Source: Verrucomicrobiia bacterium
Lineage (GTDB): Bacteria > Verrucomicrobiota > Verrucomicrobiia > Verrucomicrobiales > Akkermansiaceae
Reading direction: 5' to 3'
Length of the DNA stretch: 64,000 nt
NCBI GenBank assembly: GCA_947462875.1
Contig: CANHQJ010000005.1
Location: forward strand, 124,001-188,000
Positions 43,288 to 51,742 of this stretch are shown piece after piece. Below the pieces are notes generated by a model. That model saw only the letters and a list, made by a program, of their open reading frames with translations, did not search any database and was not told the origin of the DNA. The translations under genes were made by a program, and so were the position numbers. Position 1 is the first letter of the stretch. Each line of letters starts with the position of its first letter.

Positions 43288-45450
43288 TCATTTCGTTCTT
43301 TTTGCGAACCACTTTTCCCACGCGTCTTGGTCGAGACCGAATGATTCACCAGTCATTTCCGCAAGTTGTCCCGCGATGTGATGACGAAATTCTTGAACCG
43401 ATACCCATTCATCGGCCAGATGGGAAAAATCCGCACCTAACAGAATGATCATTTCATTCACCGCGCTGGCATCCGAACTCTCACCGATCCTTCCTATCAT
43501 CCCTGAGACGGTCATCGCGTCGCATTTCTTTTGGGATTTTACGAGCAACCGCTTTCGAATCGCGCGGGCTATCGAAGCTACATGGCTTTTTCCGCCCTCA
43601 ATTCTTGCCAACTCCCACGATAATTCATTCAGTTTCTCAATGGGAGTTTGAGGATCATCTAACATCGCGGCAATCGTTGCTGCCGCATTTTCCTCGCGAC
43701 GCAGTAGGAGCATTTGGAATTCGTTCCGCACATTGCCAGGCTTCAGTTGGGTGATCCGATTCTTGACATCAGCGATGATGTTCGGACCCGAATATTCATC
43801 GAGATCCATCGACCAGAAATCCTCCTCAAGGTCTTCCCAAAAATGGCTAATCGCACGGGGGTCGTCTCGCTTGAGCATTTCCCTGAATAGCATTCTCCGA
43901 TTGTGATCAGGTTCAGGAAATTTTTCGGCTAACTTTAACAACTGATCCGAGGTAACGAGACCAGACGCATTTGAGAGAATTTCTGGCAGTAAGATCGAAG
44001 TGTAGTCCGCAACTGTCATGGCATCGGGATCAATATCCATTGCAGAAAACAAACGACTGAAACCAGACATATCCACACGCCCCGTGCCTTTCACCGGATC
44101 GCGCGGCATATCCTCTTTTTCCTCTTCGACCTGTGCGGCTCCATTCAGCATGAGTCCCATCATCAAATCCACCCCAACTTTCGACTTTTTCTTGCAGAGC
44201 ATCTCAGGAATGGAAGAAACGACCGCAGTATCTCCCGGAGCTACCCTAAGACAGTGAATTCCCAGGCTTTCCACCCAGTCGCCGCCATCGATTTGATTGG
44301 GGAGATCATGCTTCCATGAATCGATTTCTCCCAACAAATAAATGATATTCTGCTCCGGCTTATTCCCCGATCCCACGTTGATTAGCCTTTCCATGTAGTC
44401 TCTGCCGCGCTTGTCGCCTGTGGCTGCGAGGATACACGCGTAAATATGACGCAAGGTTTCATCAATTTTCAGGTCGTTTATCCGCAGGAAAATCGTATCT
44501 TTAGATGCATCATTCGCATTCGATAGTGTATGTTCGATATATGGCCAATTTCTCTCTACAAACAATCGAGCCTTGGTCTCATCTCCCATGATGTTCCTAC
44601 GGAAAGAGGGTTCCGCCAACAGTTGATAAACTCCGTTTACCAGCCTTGGTGAATGCCCGTAAAGCGCACGGAATCGGTTTCCTTCATCGCTTGTGTCAAC
44701 CCCGGATTCCAATGTGACTTGAGCGTTGATAATGACGGAATACATTTTCAAATCTCGTGCGGTCTTTAGAGTGATTTGCTTGATTGACTGTCGTAGCTGC
44801 TGCTTGACGATACCCTTCACCCGAACCCGGCGACCATGCCAGTCAACCTTATAGCTCTCAGAGCGCCCTGATGCACCTGTCAAATAGACATCTTTTGCCC
44901 CATACTCGAACCACCAGACCCCATTCATTGACCATAATTTGCCGACAAGCTCCACTTCTTTGCCCTCCATCTTGGATAAGTCAACAATCGGCTCACCTTC
45001 GACTTTCGGCATTTCCAAACCACTTTCGAGTGCTTCGATGGAATGCAAAAAATAGCTAATCCTGACCCCGCCACCAAAGGCAAACCCATCTCTGATTTCT
45101 CCTTTTAGCCGATATCTTGATCCCTTTTTGAGCTTTTCGATGGTTTTCCCAAACACCTCAACATGAATGGAATCGGTCGGTTCCAGCACCAAGCCGCCAA
45201 ACTCTCTCGCTCGCAAAGATCCTGCCCATTGATCAAGAGCGTATGATGAAAAGCTCTGATCATCGAGTCCATCGGCCAAAATGTCAACGGCGGCGCCAAA
45301 TGCAAAAGTTCTCTGATTTACTTTCAAACCCGAAAGATCGCAAGAGACTTTGCCCAGAGCGGTGCTGGCGCATGCGAGCAAAAGGGATATACATAAAACC
45401 GCGCGCAGCTTCGTTCGCACGAAGGTAAGGATAATTCCTATCAGTTGCAT
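43288..45450 (-). CDS. Large secreted hypothetical protein, lower GC
   Basis: About 720 residues from ATG 45450, which opens a signal peptide (LRAVLCISLLLACASTALG). Residues 30-260 look beta-rich and contain an OB-like stretch (KLKKGSRYRLKGEIRDGF, GKEVELVGKLWSMNGVWWF, GRRVRVKGIVKQ), perhaps two tandem OB folds. The remainder is alpha-helical with HEAT-like pairs (LLKLAEKFPEPDHNRRML, TIAAMLDDPQTPIEKLNELS). No catalytic motif is recognised. Its base composition is visibly more AT-rich than its neighbours, which suggests acquisition or relaxed constraint. It is convergent with the enoyl reductase gene. Confidence 0.7.
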   Translation of the reverse strand: MQLIGIILTFVRTKLRAVLCISLLLACASTALGKVSCDLSGLKVNQRTFAFGAAVDILADGLDDQSFSSYALDQWAGSLRAREFGGLVLEPTDSIHVEVFGKTIEKLKKGSRYRLKGEIRDGFAFGGGVRISYFLHSIEALESGLEMPKVEGEPIVDLSKMEGKEVELVGKLWSMNGVWWFEYGAKDVYLTGASGRSESYKVDWHGRRVRVKGIVKQQLRQSIKQITLKTARDLKMYSVIINAQVTLESGVDTSDEGNRFRALYGHSPRLVNGVYQLLAEPSFRRNIMGDETKARLFVERNWPYIEHTLSNANDASKDTIFLRINDLKIDETLRHIYACILAATGDKRGRDYMERLINVGSGNKPEQNIIYLLGEIDSWKHDLPNQIDGGDWVESLGIHCLRVAPGDTAVVSSIPEMLCKKKSKVGVDLMMGLMLNGAAQVEEEKEDMPRDPVKGTGRVDMSGFSRLFSAMDIDPDAMTVADYTSILLPEILSNASGLVTSDQLLKLAEKFPEPDHNRRMLFREMLKRDDPRAISHFWEDLEEDFWSMDLDEYSGPNIIADVKNRITQLKPGNVRNEFQMLLLRREENAAATIAAMLDDPQTPIEKLNELSWELARIEGGKSHVASIARAIRKRLLVKSQKKCDAMTVSGMIGRIGESSDASAVNEMIILLGADFSHLADEWVSVQEFRHHIAGQLAEMTGESFGLDQDAWEKWFAKRTK

Positions 45451-45623
45451 AGAATAGCTATAATCATCCTCAAGACAGTTGTCTAGAAAGATGATTTCTG
45501 GCCGAGCCATGATGTGAGATCCTACTTCGTCCGGCAGGGGGAATACGAAGGACAAGCGCCGTCGTCACGATTGAAGATTCGCGCCGAGCTTGGGCTCAGC
45601 GCTCCCGGGGGAGGCGAAGGCAC

Positions 45624-45655
45624 AAAAAAAGCCGGGGATGATTCCCCGGCTTTTT
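45624..45655 (-). terminator. Bidirectional terminator after rplY
   Basis: GCCGGGGA (45631-45638) pairs with TCCCCGGC (45643-45650) around a TGAT loop, flanked by seven A and five T residues. It lies directly after the L25 gene stop on the minus strand and could also work on the plus strand. Confidence 0.85.
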
Positions 45656-45671
45656 GTTGGATGGGAAGAAA

Positions 45672-46289
45672 TTACTTCTTCTTGCCTTTGGGCGCAGGTG
45701 CGGCTTCCACCACCACTTCTTCCACCACACGTGGTTTGGCGAGGTGGGCTACCACCACATCGGCGGCGTGCGTGGCTTTGACACCTTGCGGAAGTTGGAG
45801 CTCGCCGATGTGGAGCGAGTCGCCGACTTGCAGATGAGTCACGTCAGCGGTGAGGGTATCGGGAAGATCGTTGGGCATGCAGCGGATTTCCAGCGAGTGC
45901 ACGGTGTGCTCCAGCAGGCCGCCGCCGTTTTTCACACCGACAGGCTCGCCTGCGAGGTGAAGGGGCACGTGTGCGGTGATCTCGGTGTTTTCATCGATGG
46001 CGCGGAAGTCCGCGTGAATCGCGGCACCGGTGATGCCGTGGTGTTGCACCGCTTGCAGGAATGCCAGCGAGGTGCCTACGCCCTCGATGTCCAGGTTGAT
46101 GAGAATGTTTTCCGAGCTGCTGTGAGCAAGCACGTCGTTGAAAGCGCGGGCATCCACTTTCAGGTTTTGATTGGCTTGACCCATTCCATACATCACGGAG
46201 GGCAGCCAGCCTTCTTTGCGCATTTGGTTGAGACGACCGGAACCAGTGCGGTTGCGGAGAGCGGCTTTGAGATTCGTTTTCTTGGACAT
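45672..46289 (-). CDS. rplY: 50S ribosomal protein L25/general stress protein Ctc
   Basis: A 205-residue long-form L25 (Ctc type) that binds 5S rRNA in the large subunit. The N-terminal L25 domain (LKAALRNRTGSGRLNQMRKEG, LPSVMYG) covers about 1-95. The C-terminal Ctc beta domain covers 96-185 (HVPLHLAGEPVGVKNGGGLL, VHSLEIRCMPNDLPD). It ends in a Val/Glu/Ala and Lys tail. In many bacteria it is next to pth, but here the neighbours are deoC and a hypothetical gene. A strong terminator follows. Confidence 0.95.
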   Translation of the reverse strand: MSKKTNLKAALRNRTGSGRLNQMRKEGWLPSVMYGMGQANQNLKVDARAFNDVLAHSSSENILINLDIEGVGTSLAFLQAVQHHGITGAAIHADFRAIDENTEITAHVPLHLAGEPVGVKNGGGLLEHTVHSLEIRCMPNDLPDTLTADVTHLQVGDSLHIGELQLPQGVKATHAADVVVAHLAKPRVVEEVVVEAAPAPKGKKK

Positions 46290-46462
46290 GATACGCGAGC
46301 GTTAGTGTTTGGCGGAGAGGTTCCAACCCCTCCAGCGGGGTGGGGGATTTAGCGAATTCCGCCGCACTTGTCAAAATTTTGTTTCTCGAATGGCCGAATT
46401 TTTTCCTTTTTGGCGGATATTTTGCCAATTTGGGGGATTTTTTTGATTTTTTCCCTTGCCCA

Positions 46463-47398
46463 TTAGTAGGAACCTGCGGATTCACTGAGGCGGTAGGAAG
46501 CTTGGTAGCGGCCGGTTTGTTCTTTGGCGAGCTGACGCAGGAGGTCATTGAGCAGGGCGGAGGCTCCGAAGCGGTAGCGCGCGGGTCGCAGCCAGGCATC
46601 GCCCAGGGTTTCTTTGACGGCGATGAGAAACTGGATGGCTTGCTTGGCCGTGCGAATGCCGCCGGCGGGTTTCATCGCGATTTCCACGCCGGTGGCGAGG
46701 TAATGATCGCGGATCGCCTCGAGCATGACCTGATTGTTGCCGAGCGTGGCGTTGGCGGATGTTTTGCCGGTGCTGGTTTTGATAAAATCTCCGGCGCGCA
46801 GCACGCGCATGGCGAGAAACGAGGCGGCGCGGATGTTATCGTAGGTTTCGAGTTCGCTGGTCTCGAAAATGACTTTCAGGGTGGCATCGCCGCATTCTTC
46901 CCGCACGGCGGCGATTTCCTCCTGCACGCGTGTGAGATCGCCGCAGAGGAAAGCTCCGCGCGAGATGACCATATCGATCTCATCCGCGCCATCGTTCACG
47001 GCGGCGCGCACTTCCGCGAGGCGGGTTTTCAGCGGGGCCTGGCCGGAGGGGAAGGCGGTGGCCACGGAGGCGATTTTCACCGGGCTGCCTTCCAACACGC
47101 GATGGGCGGCACGCACCATCGCAGGATAGACGCAGACGGCAGCGGTGGACGGCGCATCGAATTCATCGGCGGGGTGCAGCGCCTTGCGGCAGAGCGACTC
47201 GACCTTGCCCGGGGTATCCTTGCCTTCCAGTGTGGTGAGATCCACCATCGAGATGGCGAGGCGCAGGGCGAAAACTTTCGACTCCTTTTTAATACTACGT
47301 GTGGCGTATTTCGCAACGCGCTCTTCCACACCCACGGCATCCACCGGTCCTACTTCGTGAATCAGCTGACGCAAGGATGAGGACGATGTCGTGGACAT
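46463..47398 (-). CDS. deoC: Deoxyribose-phosphate aldolase
   Basis: About 311 residues from ATG 47398; another ATG six codons upstream is possible. DeoC cleaves 2-deoxyribose-5-phosphate to glyceraldehyde-3-phosphate and acetaldehyde. The Schiff-base Lys lies in DFIKTSTGKTSANATL and the second catalytic Lys in EIAMKPAGGIRT. A further family motif, IDMVISRGAFLCGD, is present. The protein is longer than the 220-260-residue short form because of an N-terminal extension that includes STTSSSSLRQL and a helical segment, as seen in the long DeoC subgroup. No other nucleoside catabolism gene is adjacent. Confidence 0.95.
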   Translation of the reverse strand: MSTTSSSSLRQLIHEVGPVDAVGVEERVAKYATRSIKKESKVFALRLAISMVDLTTLEGKDTPGKVESLCRKALHPADEFDAPSTAAVCVYPAMVRAAHRVLEGSPVKIASVATAFPSGQAPLKTRLAEVRAAVNDGADEIDMVISRGAFLCGDLTRVQEEIAAVREECGDATLKVIFETSELETYDNIRAASFLAMRVLRAGDFIKTSTGKTSANATLGNNQVMLEAIRDHYLATGVEIAMKPAGGIRTAKQAIQFLIAVKETLGDAWLRPARYRFGASALLNDLLRQLAKEQTGRYQASYRLSESAGSY

Positions 47399-47503
47399 GG
47401 GGGAATGATGCGGCATGCGGACGTTTCTGCCAAGCGGGAAAATGTGCGGGTGTATGCGTGATTTTTGCAAGATCGCACTTGCGCGCACGGGGAATGTCGA
47501 TGA

Positions 47504-48379
47504 ATGTTTTTCGCGTTGAGCGAAGACCCCGCAACCTATCGTGAGAAAATCCGCATTCCCTGGTGGATGGTTCTGAATGTATTGAGTCTCGACGCGCCAT
47601 TGGTCGCCGTGGTCTGGCTGTATGTGTTGGCGCGGGCCTGGGATGTGAATTATGTGGAGCCGCTGCTGCCGGTGGTGCTGGGCTTGGTGGTGTGGATCGT
47701 GTATGCGACGGATCGGCTGCTCGATTGCAAGTGGAAGCAGGAGACTTCGTTTCCGCTGCGTCACCGCGTGCATCAGCTGCATGAAAAGCGTTTTGTCATG
47801 GCGATCGGGATTGCGGTCATCGCCGTGGCGGTGATTTCATTGAATGTGTTGCAATGGAGCATTGTGCAAACCGCGATGCTGCCTCTGGCGGCGACGGCGG
47901 GATTTTTCGCTTTGTCGTTTTTCGGTCCATCGAACCAGCGTGTATCGTATTCCAAAAACCTCCTCGCGGGCTATGCCTTCGCGTGGGGCGTGGGCGCGGG
48001 CCTGATCGGTCTGCTCGGTCTGCCGCAGCCGAGCAATTTGTTCAAGCTGTTCGCACCGGAAATGCTGGTGTTCGGTCTGTTGTGCGTGATCAACATCACA
48101 GCGGTGGACTTGTGGGTGAAGGGCAGTGACGAACTGGATGAGGAAGCGGAGGAGTGGGCCTTGACGATGCCGCTGATGGTGCTGGCGTTTTTTTCCGTGC
48201 TGATGATGCGCACGGCGGACAAGGAGCAAACGAGCCCGTTTTATGTGAGCATGTTGATCGCGGCCGCGCTGATGTATGTGGTGAACCGCATGCGGCGCCA
48301 TCTCTCGGCGGATTTTTTACGATTGAGCAGCGATCTGATTCTGCTGATCGCGGCGTTGTTCTTTTTCCTTATCCATTGA
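47504..48379 (+). CDS. Polytopic membrane protein, possibly UbiA-like
   Basis: A 291-residue protein with about eight hydrophobic segments. After the second segment comes WIVYATDRLLDCKWKQE, followed by RHRVHQLHEKRF. The spacing of Asp residues in DRLLD resembles the first Asp-rich motif of UbiA prenyltransferases, and a second acidic loop (VDLWVKGSDELDEEAEEW) lies in the C-terminal half, so a remote UbiA relationship is possible. This is inferred from topology and acidic loops only. The next gene starts nine bases after its stop, so the two are probably one unit. Confidence 0.7.
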   Translation: MFFALSEDPATYREKIRIPWWMVLNVLSLDAPLVAVVWLYVLARAWDVNYVEPLLPVVLGLVVWIVYATDRLLDCKWKQETSFPLRHRVHQLHEKRFVMAIGIAVIAVAVISLNVLQWSIVQTAMLPLAATAGFFALSFFGPSNQRVSYSKNLLAGYAFAWGVGAGLIGLLGLPQPSNLFKLFAPEMLVFGLLCVINITAVDLWVKGSDELDEEAEEWALTMPLMVLAFFSVLMMRTADKEQTSPFYVSMLIAAALMYVVNRMRRHLSADFLRLSSDLILLIAALFFFLIH

Positions 48380-48388
48380 ATCACTCCC

Positions 48389-50170
48389 ATGACCCGTTCC
48401 CCCACATCCCGGTTCCCCCGTTGGCTGCGCCTGCTCGCTTGCCTGTTGGTCACGTCTCCGCTTCGCGCCGAAGTGCGCACTGTCTGGCAGACGCTGCATA
48501 GTTATTACACGATCGTTGAGCCCGCCCATGCCGGACGCCAGGACCGGCATCAGGTCAACCCGTTTTTATCCTACACCAATATCGGCACGGACTTCGGATT
48601 CGCAGGACCCGCCGAAAACCTGATTGGATGGCATAGCGGTCAGATCGGAGTCACGTTGGGTGAAGGCGCGAACGACTGGGCGGGCATGTGGCATTCGCTC
48701 TCGCGGCTCGCCCGCATGAAGGACGCGCGCATGGATTTTTCCGCTTGCTATCCCGCCGCGATCCAGCCCGCGTTCCAACCGAAGATCACCGGCATCCGCG
48801 CGATCATTCGCGGCAAGGGAAACTGGAAGATCGACCTGACGGATGAGAACAACCGCTTGCTTTGGTCGCAAAGCCGCTACATCCAGCACGATGCCTTCAC
48901 GGAGGAAGTCTATGATCTGCCGGCGGATGCGCTGAAGTCCGTGAAATTCCTCACCTGGATCGCGGAGCCGGGCGCGGATCTCGATATCGATCGCATCGAC
49001 TTCCGCGTGGTGACGCCGGATGTGAGTTTCGACCAGTGGCTGTTTCTCGCATCGTACGCCAAGGCGCTGACCTGTTGGTCGGAGAGCACCGGCGTGGTGC
49101 GTGACCGGGCGCACATTGATGATGGTTCGTTTGATTCCGTATCCGCCACAGGATTGTTTTGTTTGGCAACCGCGGCGGCGGCGGCGGAGGGAATGGTCAG
49201 CAAGGACTTCGCGGTGAAAGTGTTGCGCAAAACCCATGAATCGGTCAATCCCTTGCGAGGTCCTTATGGATTGCTACCGCATTTCATCCGCCGCAATCAG
49301 GATGGGCATCTGGCACTGCACCCCGGAACGGAATATTCCACCATCGACACCAGCTTGTTCGATCTCAGCCTGATCATTTCCGCAAGGATGCTGGAGCAGG
49401 AGGATTTCTTGCGCGAGGCACTCGCCGCGGCGCGTCAGGTGAAGTTTGCCAGCCTCATCAATGCCGAAGGATATGTTTCGCATGGTGTGATGGATGACGG
49501 CAAAACGATCATCCCGTATGTGTGGCGGGACTGGGGTGGAGAAACGGCATTGGTGTTGGTGATGCTGCGGCTCTCCGATGCCAACGCGAAAGCGGCGATG
49601 TCGGATCACGCGCGTCCGCATCAGGGCACGGGATTCATCGCTGAGATCCAGTCGCTGTTGTTCCCGCAGTTTGATTCCGAACAACCGGATGCCGTCTCGG
49701 GTGCGAACTGGAGGGCGGTGCGCGTGCAACTTTTGCGCGATCAGAAAAACTACCTGAGAACCCGTTATCCGAACGCTCCGGTCACGGGCTCCGGCGTCTT
49801 CGGATTTTCAGCGGGAGAACAAAGACACGGATTGGGATATGCCGTTGGTGGTGTCGATCTGGAACAACAACAGTTGCTTCATCCTCACTACATGCTGATG
49901 TCCGCCGCTGTGGAGGAAGAGGAAGCGCAACTGCGCGACACTCTCCTGCGCATGGAGCCGCTGCGTCTCTTCACTCCGTGGGGCATGGTGGAGAATGTCA
50001 GCGTCAACGATGGACAGAGCCTGCCGATGATAGGCTCGCTCAACGCCTGCTTCGAAGCGCTCGGCGCCTATCACTTCCTGAAAAAAACAACACGCCAGCC
50101 TAACGGAATTTACCGTGCGGCACGCGAGGTCGATGCCTTGCGCGACGCGCTCCGTGTTTTTTATCCGTGA
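48389..50170 (+). CDS. Secreted protein, probable alpha/alpha-barrel glycan-active enzyme
   Basis: 593 residues with a signal peptide (RWLRLLACLLVTSPLRA). Residues 60-215 form a beta-sandwich that looks like a carbohydrate-binding module (ITGIRAIIRGKGNWKIDLTD). The second part, about 230-590, is helical and resembles glucoamylase-like (alpha/alpha)6 enzymes: EYSTIDTSLFDLSLIISARM, WRDWGGETALVLVMLRL, PMIGSLNACFEALGAYHFL. Candidate acidic catalytic residues cannot be assigned by eye. It follows the membrane protein gene after nine bases. The family name is uncertain. Confidence 0.65.
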   Translation: MTRSPTSRFPRWLRLLACLLVTSPLRAEVRTVWQTLHSYYTIVEPAHAGRQDRHQVNPFLSYTNIGTDFGFAGPAENLIGWHSGQIGVTLGEGANDWAGMWHSLSRLARMKDARMDFSACYPAAIQPAFQPKITGIRAIIRGKGNWKIDLTDENNRLLWSQSRYIQHDAFTEEVYDLPADALKSVKFLTWIAEPGADLDIDRIDFRVVTPDVSFDQWLFLASYAKALTCWSESTGVVRDRAHIDDGSFDSVSATGLFCLATAAAAAEGMVSKDFAVKVLRKTHESVNPLRGPYGLLPHFIRRNQDGHLALHPGTEYSTIDTSLFDLSLIISARMLEQEDFLREALAAARQVKFASLINAEGYVSHGVMDDGKTIIPYVWRDWGGETALVLVMLRLSDANAKAAMSDHARPHQGTGFIAEIQSLLFPQFDSEQPDAVSGANWRAVRVQLLRDQKNYLRTRYPNAPVTGSGVFGFSAGEQRHGLGYAVGGVDLEQQQLLHPHYMLMSAAVEEEEAQLRDTLLRMEPLRLFTPWGMVENVSVNDGQSLPMIGSLNACFEALGAYHFLKKTTRQPNGIYRAAREVDALRDALRVFYP

Positions 50171-50230
50171 TCGGCGGCGGATGACTTCGCATCACGCGCG
50201 AACAGCGTTGAAAAAAAATTTCATCAATTC

Positions 50231-50276
50231 CTAGAATTCTAGTACTTTGATGTTGACGTGAATCAAAAGTTTGATT
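50231..50276. promoter_or_regulatory. Two perfect palindromes upstream of histone-like gene
   Basis: CTAGAATTCTAG (50231-50242) and AATCAAA-AG-TTTGATT (50261-50276) flank a TTGACG at 50253-50258 that could be a -35 element; the matching -10 is poor. They lie in the 366-base AT-rich gap 50171-50536, which holds no supported gene, about 260 bases before the histone-like gene, and look like operator half-sites. Confidence 0.4.
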
Positions 50277-50536
50277 AAGTGTGTCTCATTGCTGAGACGC
50301 AGTTTGATTATGCAGATGGTTTCGAACCAGATAGATCAAAGACCCGGACGTTTTTTCGTTAGAAAAAATCAAGCGGTCATGTCGGCTCATGTTGCGAATT
50401 TTTCCGGTAAGACCCCCGATCGATCCATTTGTTCCGTCACCATGATTCCATGGATGGCCGGACCTAAAAGATTTCCGCTGGTATCAAGTTGCCAGCTGGA
50501 AAAACCAACAACATAAACCAACAACACAATACACAT

Positions 50537-50767
50537 ATGGCCGCAAAGAAAGCCGCAAAGAAAGCACCAGCCAAAAAAGCTGCTGTGAAAAAAGCACCTG
50601 CTAAAAAAGCTGCTCCAGCTAAAAAAGCTGCTCCAGCCAAAAAAGCTGCTCCAGCCAAAAAAGCTGCTCCAGCTAAAAAAGCTGCTCCAGCCAAAAAAGC
50701 TGCTCCAGCCAAAAAAGCTGCTCCAGCCAAAAAGGCTCCAGCCAAAAAAGCTGCGAAGAAGAAGTAA
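50537..50767 (+). CDS. Histone H1-like Lys/Ala/Pro-rich DNA-binding protein
   Basis: A 76-residue protein made only of Ala, Lys, Pro, one Val and the initial Met. It starts MAAKKAAKKAPAKKAAVKK, continues with seven AAPAKK hexapeptides, and ends APAKKAAKKK. This matches the C-terminal-tail type of eukaryotic H1 and bacterial H1-like proteins (Hc-type, AlgP-like), which bind DNA non-specifically and compact the nucleoid. The Met at 50537 begins the Lys/Ala sequence; upstream codons are unlike the rest. No Shine-Dalgarno is seen and the leader is A-rich. Lysines are nearly all AAA, which makes the gene locally AT-rich. Confidence 0.85.
   Translation: MAAKKAAKKAPAKKAAVKKAPAKKAAPAKKAAPAKKAAPAKKAAPAKKAAPAKKAAPAKKAAPAKKAPAKKAAKKK
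50609..50734 (+). repeat. Seven 18-bp tandem repeats inside histone-like gene
   Basis: Unit GCTGCTCCAGCYAAAAAR, with only the third base of the last Ala codon varying, plus AAG in the final unit. Each unit encodes AAPAKK. Near-identity at silent positions points to recent expansion by slippage or unequal recombination. Confidence 0.9.
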
Positions 50768-50902
50768 CACCGTTGTTTCATCTGACTTGCTGCCCGCTGA
50801 TGCGTCCATCGCATCGCGGCAGCAGCCAAATGATCCGCCACAAGCGGGAGTCGCAGGCAGAATCCACTGCCATCATGCGCTCCCGCTTTTTATTGCATCC
50901 GT

Positions 50903-51739
50903 TCAGAGAAACGTGCGGATGTGCCGCAGGACATCCTGCGCGTCCATTCCCTCCGCGCGCAGGCTGCGCAAGGATCTCGCATCATCGCGTTTCGCGAGAC
51001 GGTTTCCTTTCTCATCGCATACGAGCGGATGATGCCAGTACTGCGGCTGCGACACACCAAGCAGGCGCTGCAGGATCACATGCACATGCGTGGAGGCTAA
51101 CAGATCTTCGCCCCGCGTCACCCACGTGACTCCCTGCGCGGCGTCATCGACCACCACGGCGAGATGATAGGAAACGCCGATGTCCTTGCGCGCGATCACC
51201 ACATCTCCGAGCAATGCCGGATCGACCGCCTGCGTGCCGAAGCGATGATCGCTGAAATGCAGAGCGCCGCAATGACGCGCCGCTTTCTCAGAATCCAGCC
51301 GCCAGGCCCAGCGGTCACCGCGGTCGATGCGCGCCTGCCGTTGTTCTGGCGACAGGTTGCGGCAGATGCCCGGATAGACGGGGCCATCCATGCCATCGCC
51401 TTGTTGCGGCGCGCTGCTCATCCGCGCGATTTCCTTGCGCGTGCAAAAGCAGGGATACAACACATCGAGCGCCTGCAAGGTTTCCAATGCCTGTTGATAC
51501 GCTGCCGCACGATCGGTTTGCCGCCACGGCACTCCTGACCATTCGATGCCGAGCCAATCCAGGTCTTCCTCGATCGCATCGTAGTACTCCGGTCGCACGC
51601 GCGTCACATCGATGTCCTCGAAACGCAGCAGCATCCGCCCCTCATGCTGGCGCGCCAGATCAAAGGCCACCCATGCGGCAAGAGCATGCCCGAGATGCAA
51701 GTACCCCGTGGGACTGGGTGCGAACCGCGTGATCATCAT
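50903..51739 (-). CDS. gluQ: Glutamyl-Q tRNA(Asp) synthetase
   Basis: A 278-residue truncated relative of glutamyl-tRNA synthetase that lacks the anticodon-binding domain. GluQ glutamylates queuosine in tRNA-Asp. The class I signature PSPTGYLHLGHA is at about 9-20 and the KMSKS counterpart is degenerate (RLAKRDDARSL near 255), as usual in this family. A zinc site is formed by CFCTRKE and the later YPGIC. It starts three bases after the stop of the mrp gene on the same strand, so the two are likely co-transcribed. A second ATG directly after the first makes the exact start uncertain by one residue. Confidence 0.93.
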   Translation of the reverse strand: MMITRFAPSPTGYLHLGHALAAWVAFDLARQHEGRMLLRFEDIDVTRVRPEYYDAIEEDLDWLGIEWSGVPWRQTDRAAAYQQALETLQALDVLYPCFCTRKEIARMSSAPQQGDGMDGPVYPGICRNLSPEQRQARIDRGDRWAWRLDSEKAARHCGALHFSDHRFGTQAVDPALLGDVVIARKDIGVSYHLAVVVDDAAQGVTWVTRGEDLLASTHVHVILQRLLGVSQPQYWHHPLVCDEKGNRLAKRDDARSLRSLRAEGMDAQDVLRHIRTFL

Positions 51740-51742
51740 CGT

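Noticed and set aside
50387-50841. Minus-strand frames of repeated FFGWSS and AFLAGA units
   Set aside because: They are antisense to the Lys/Ala repeat gene; the repeat arises from the 18-bp DNA repeat.
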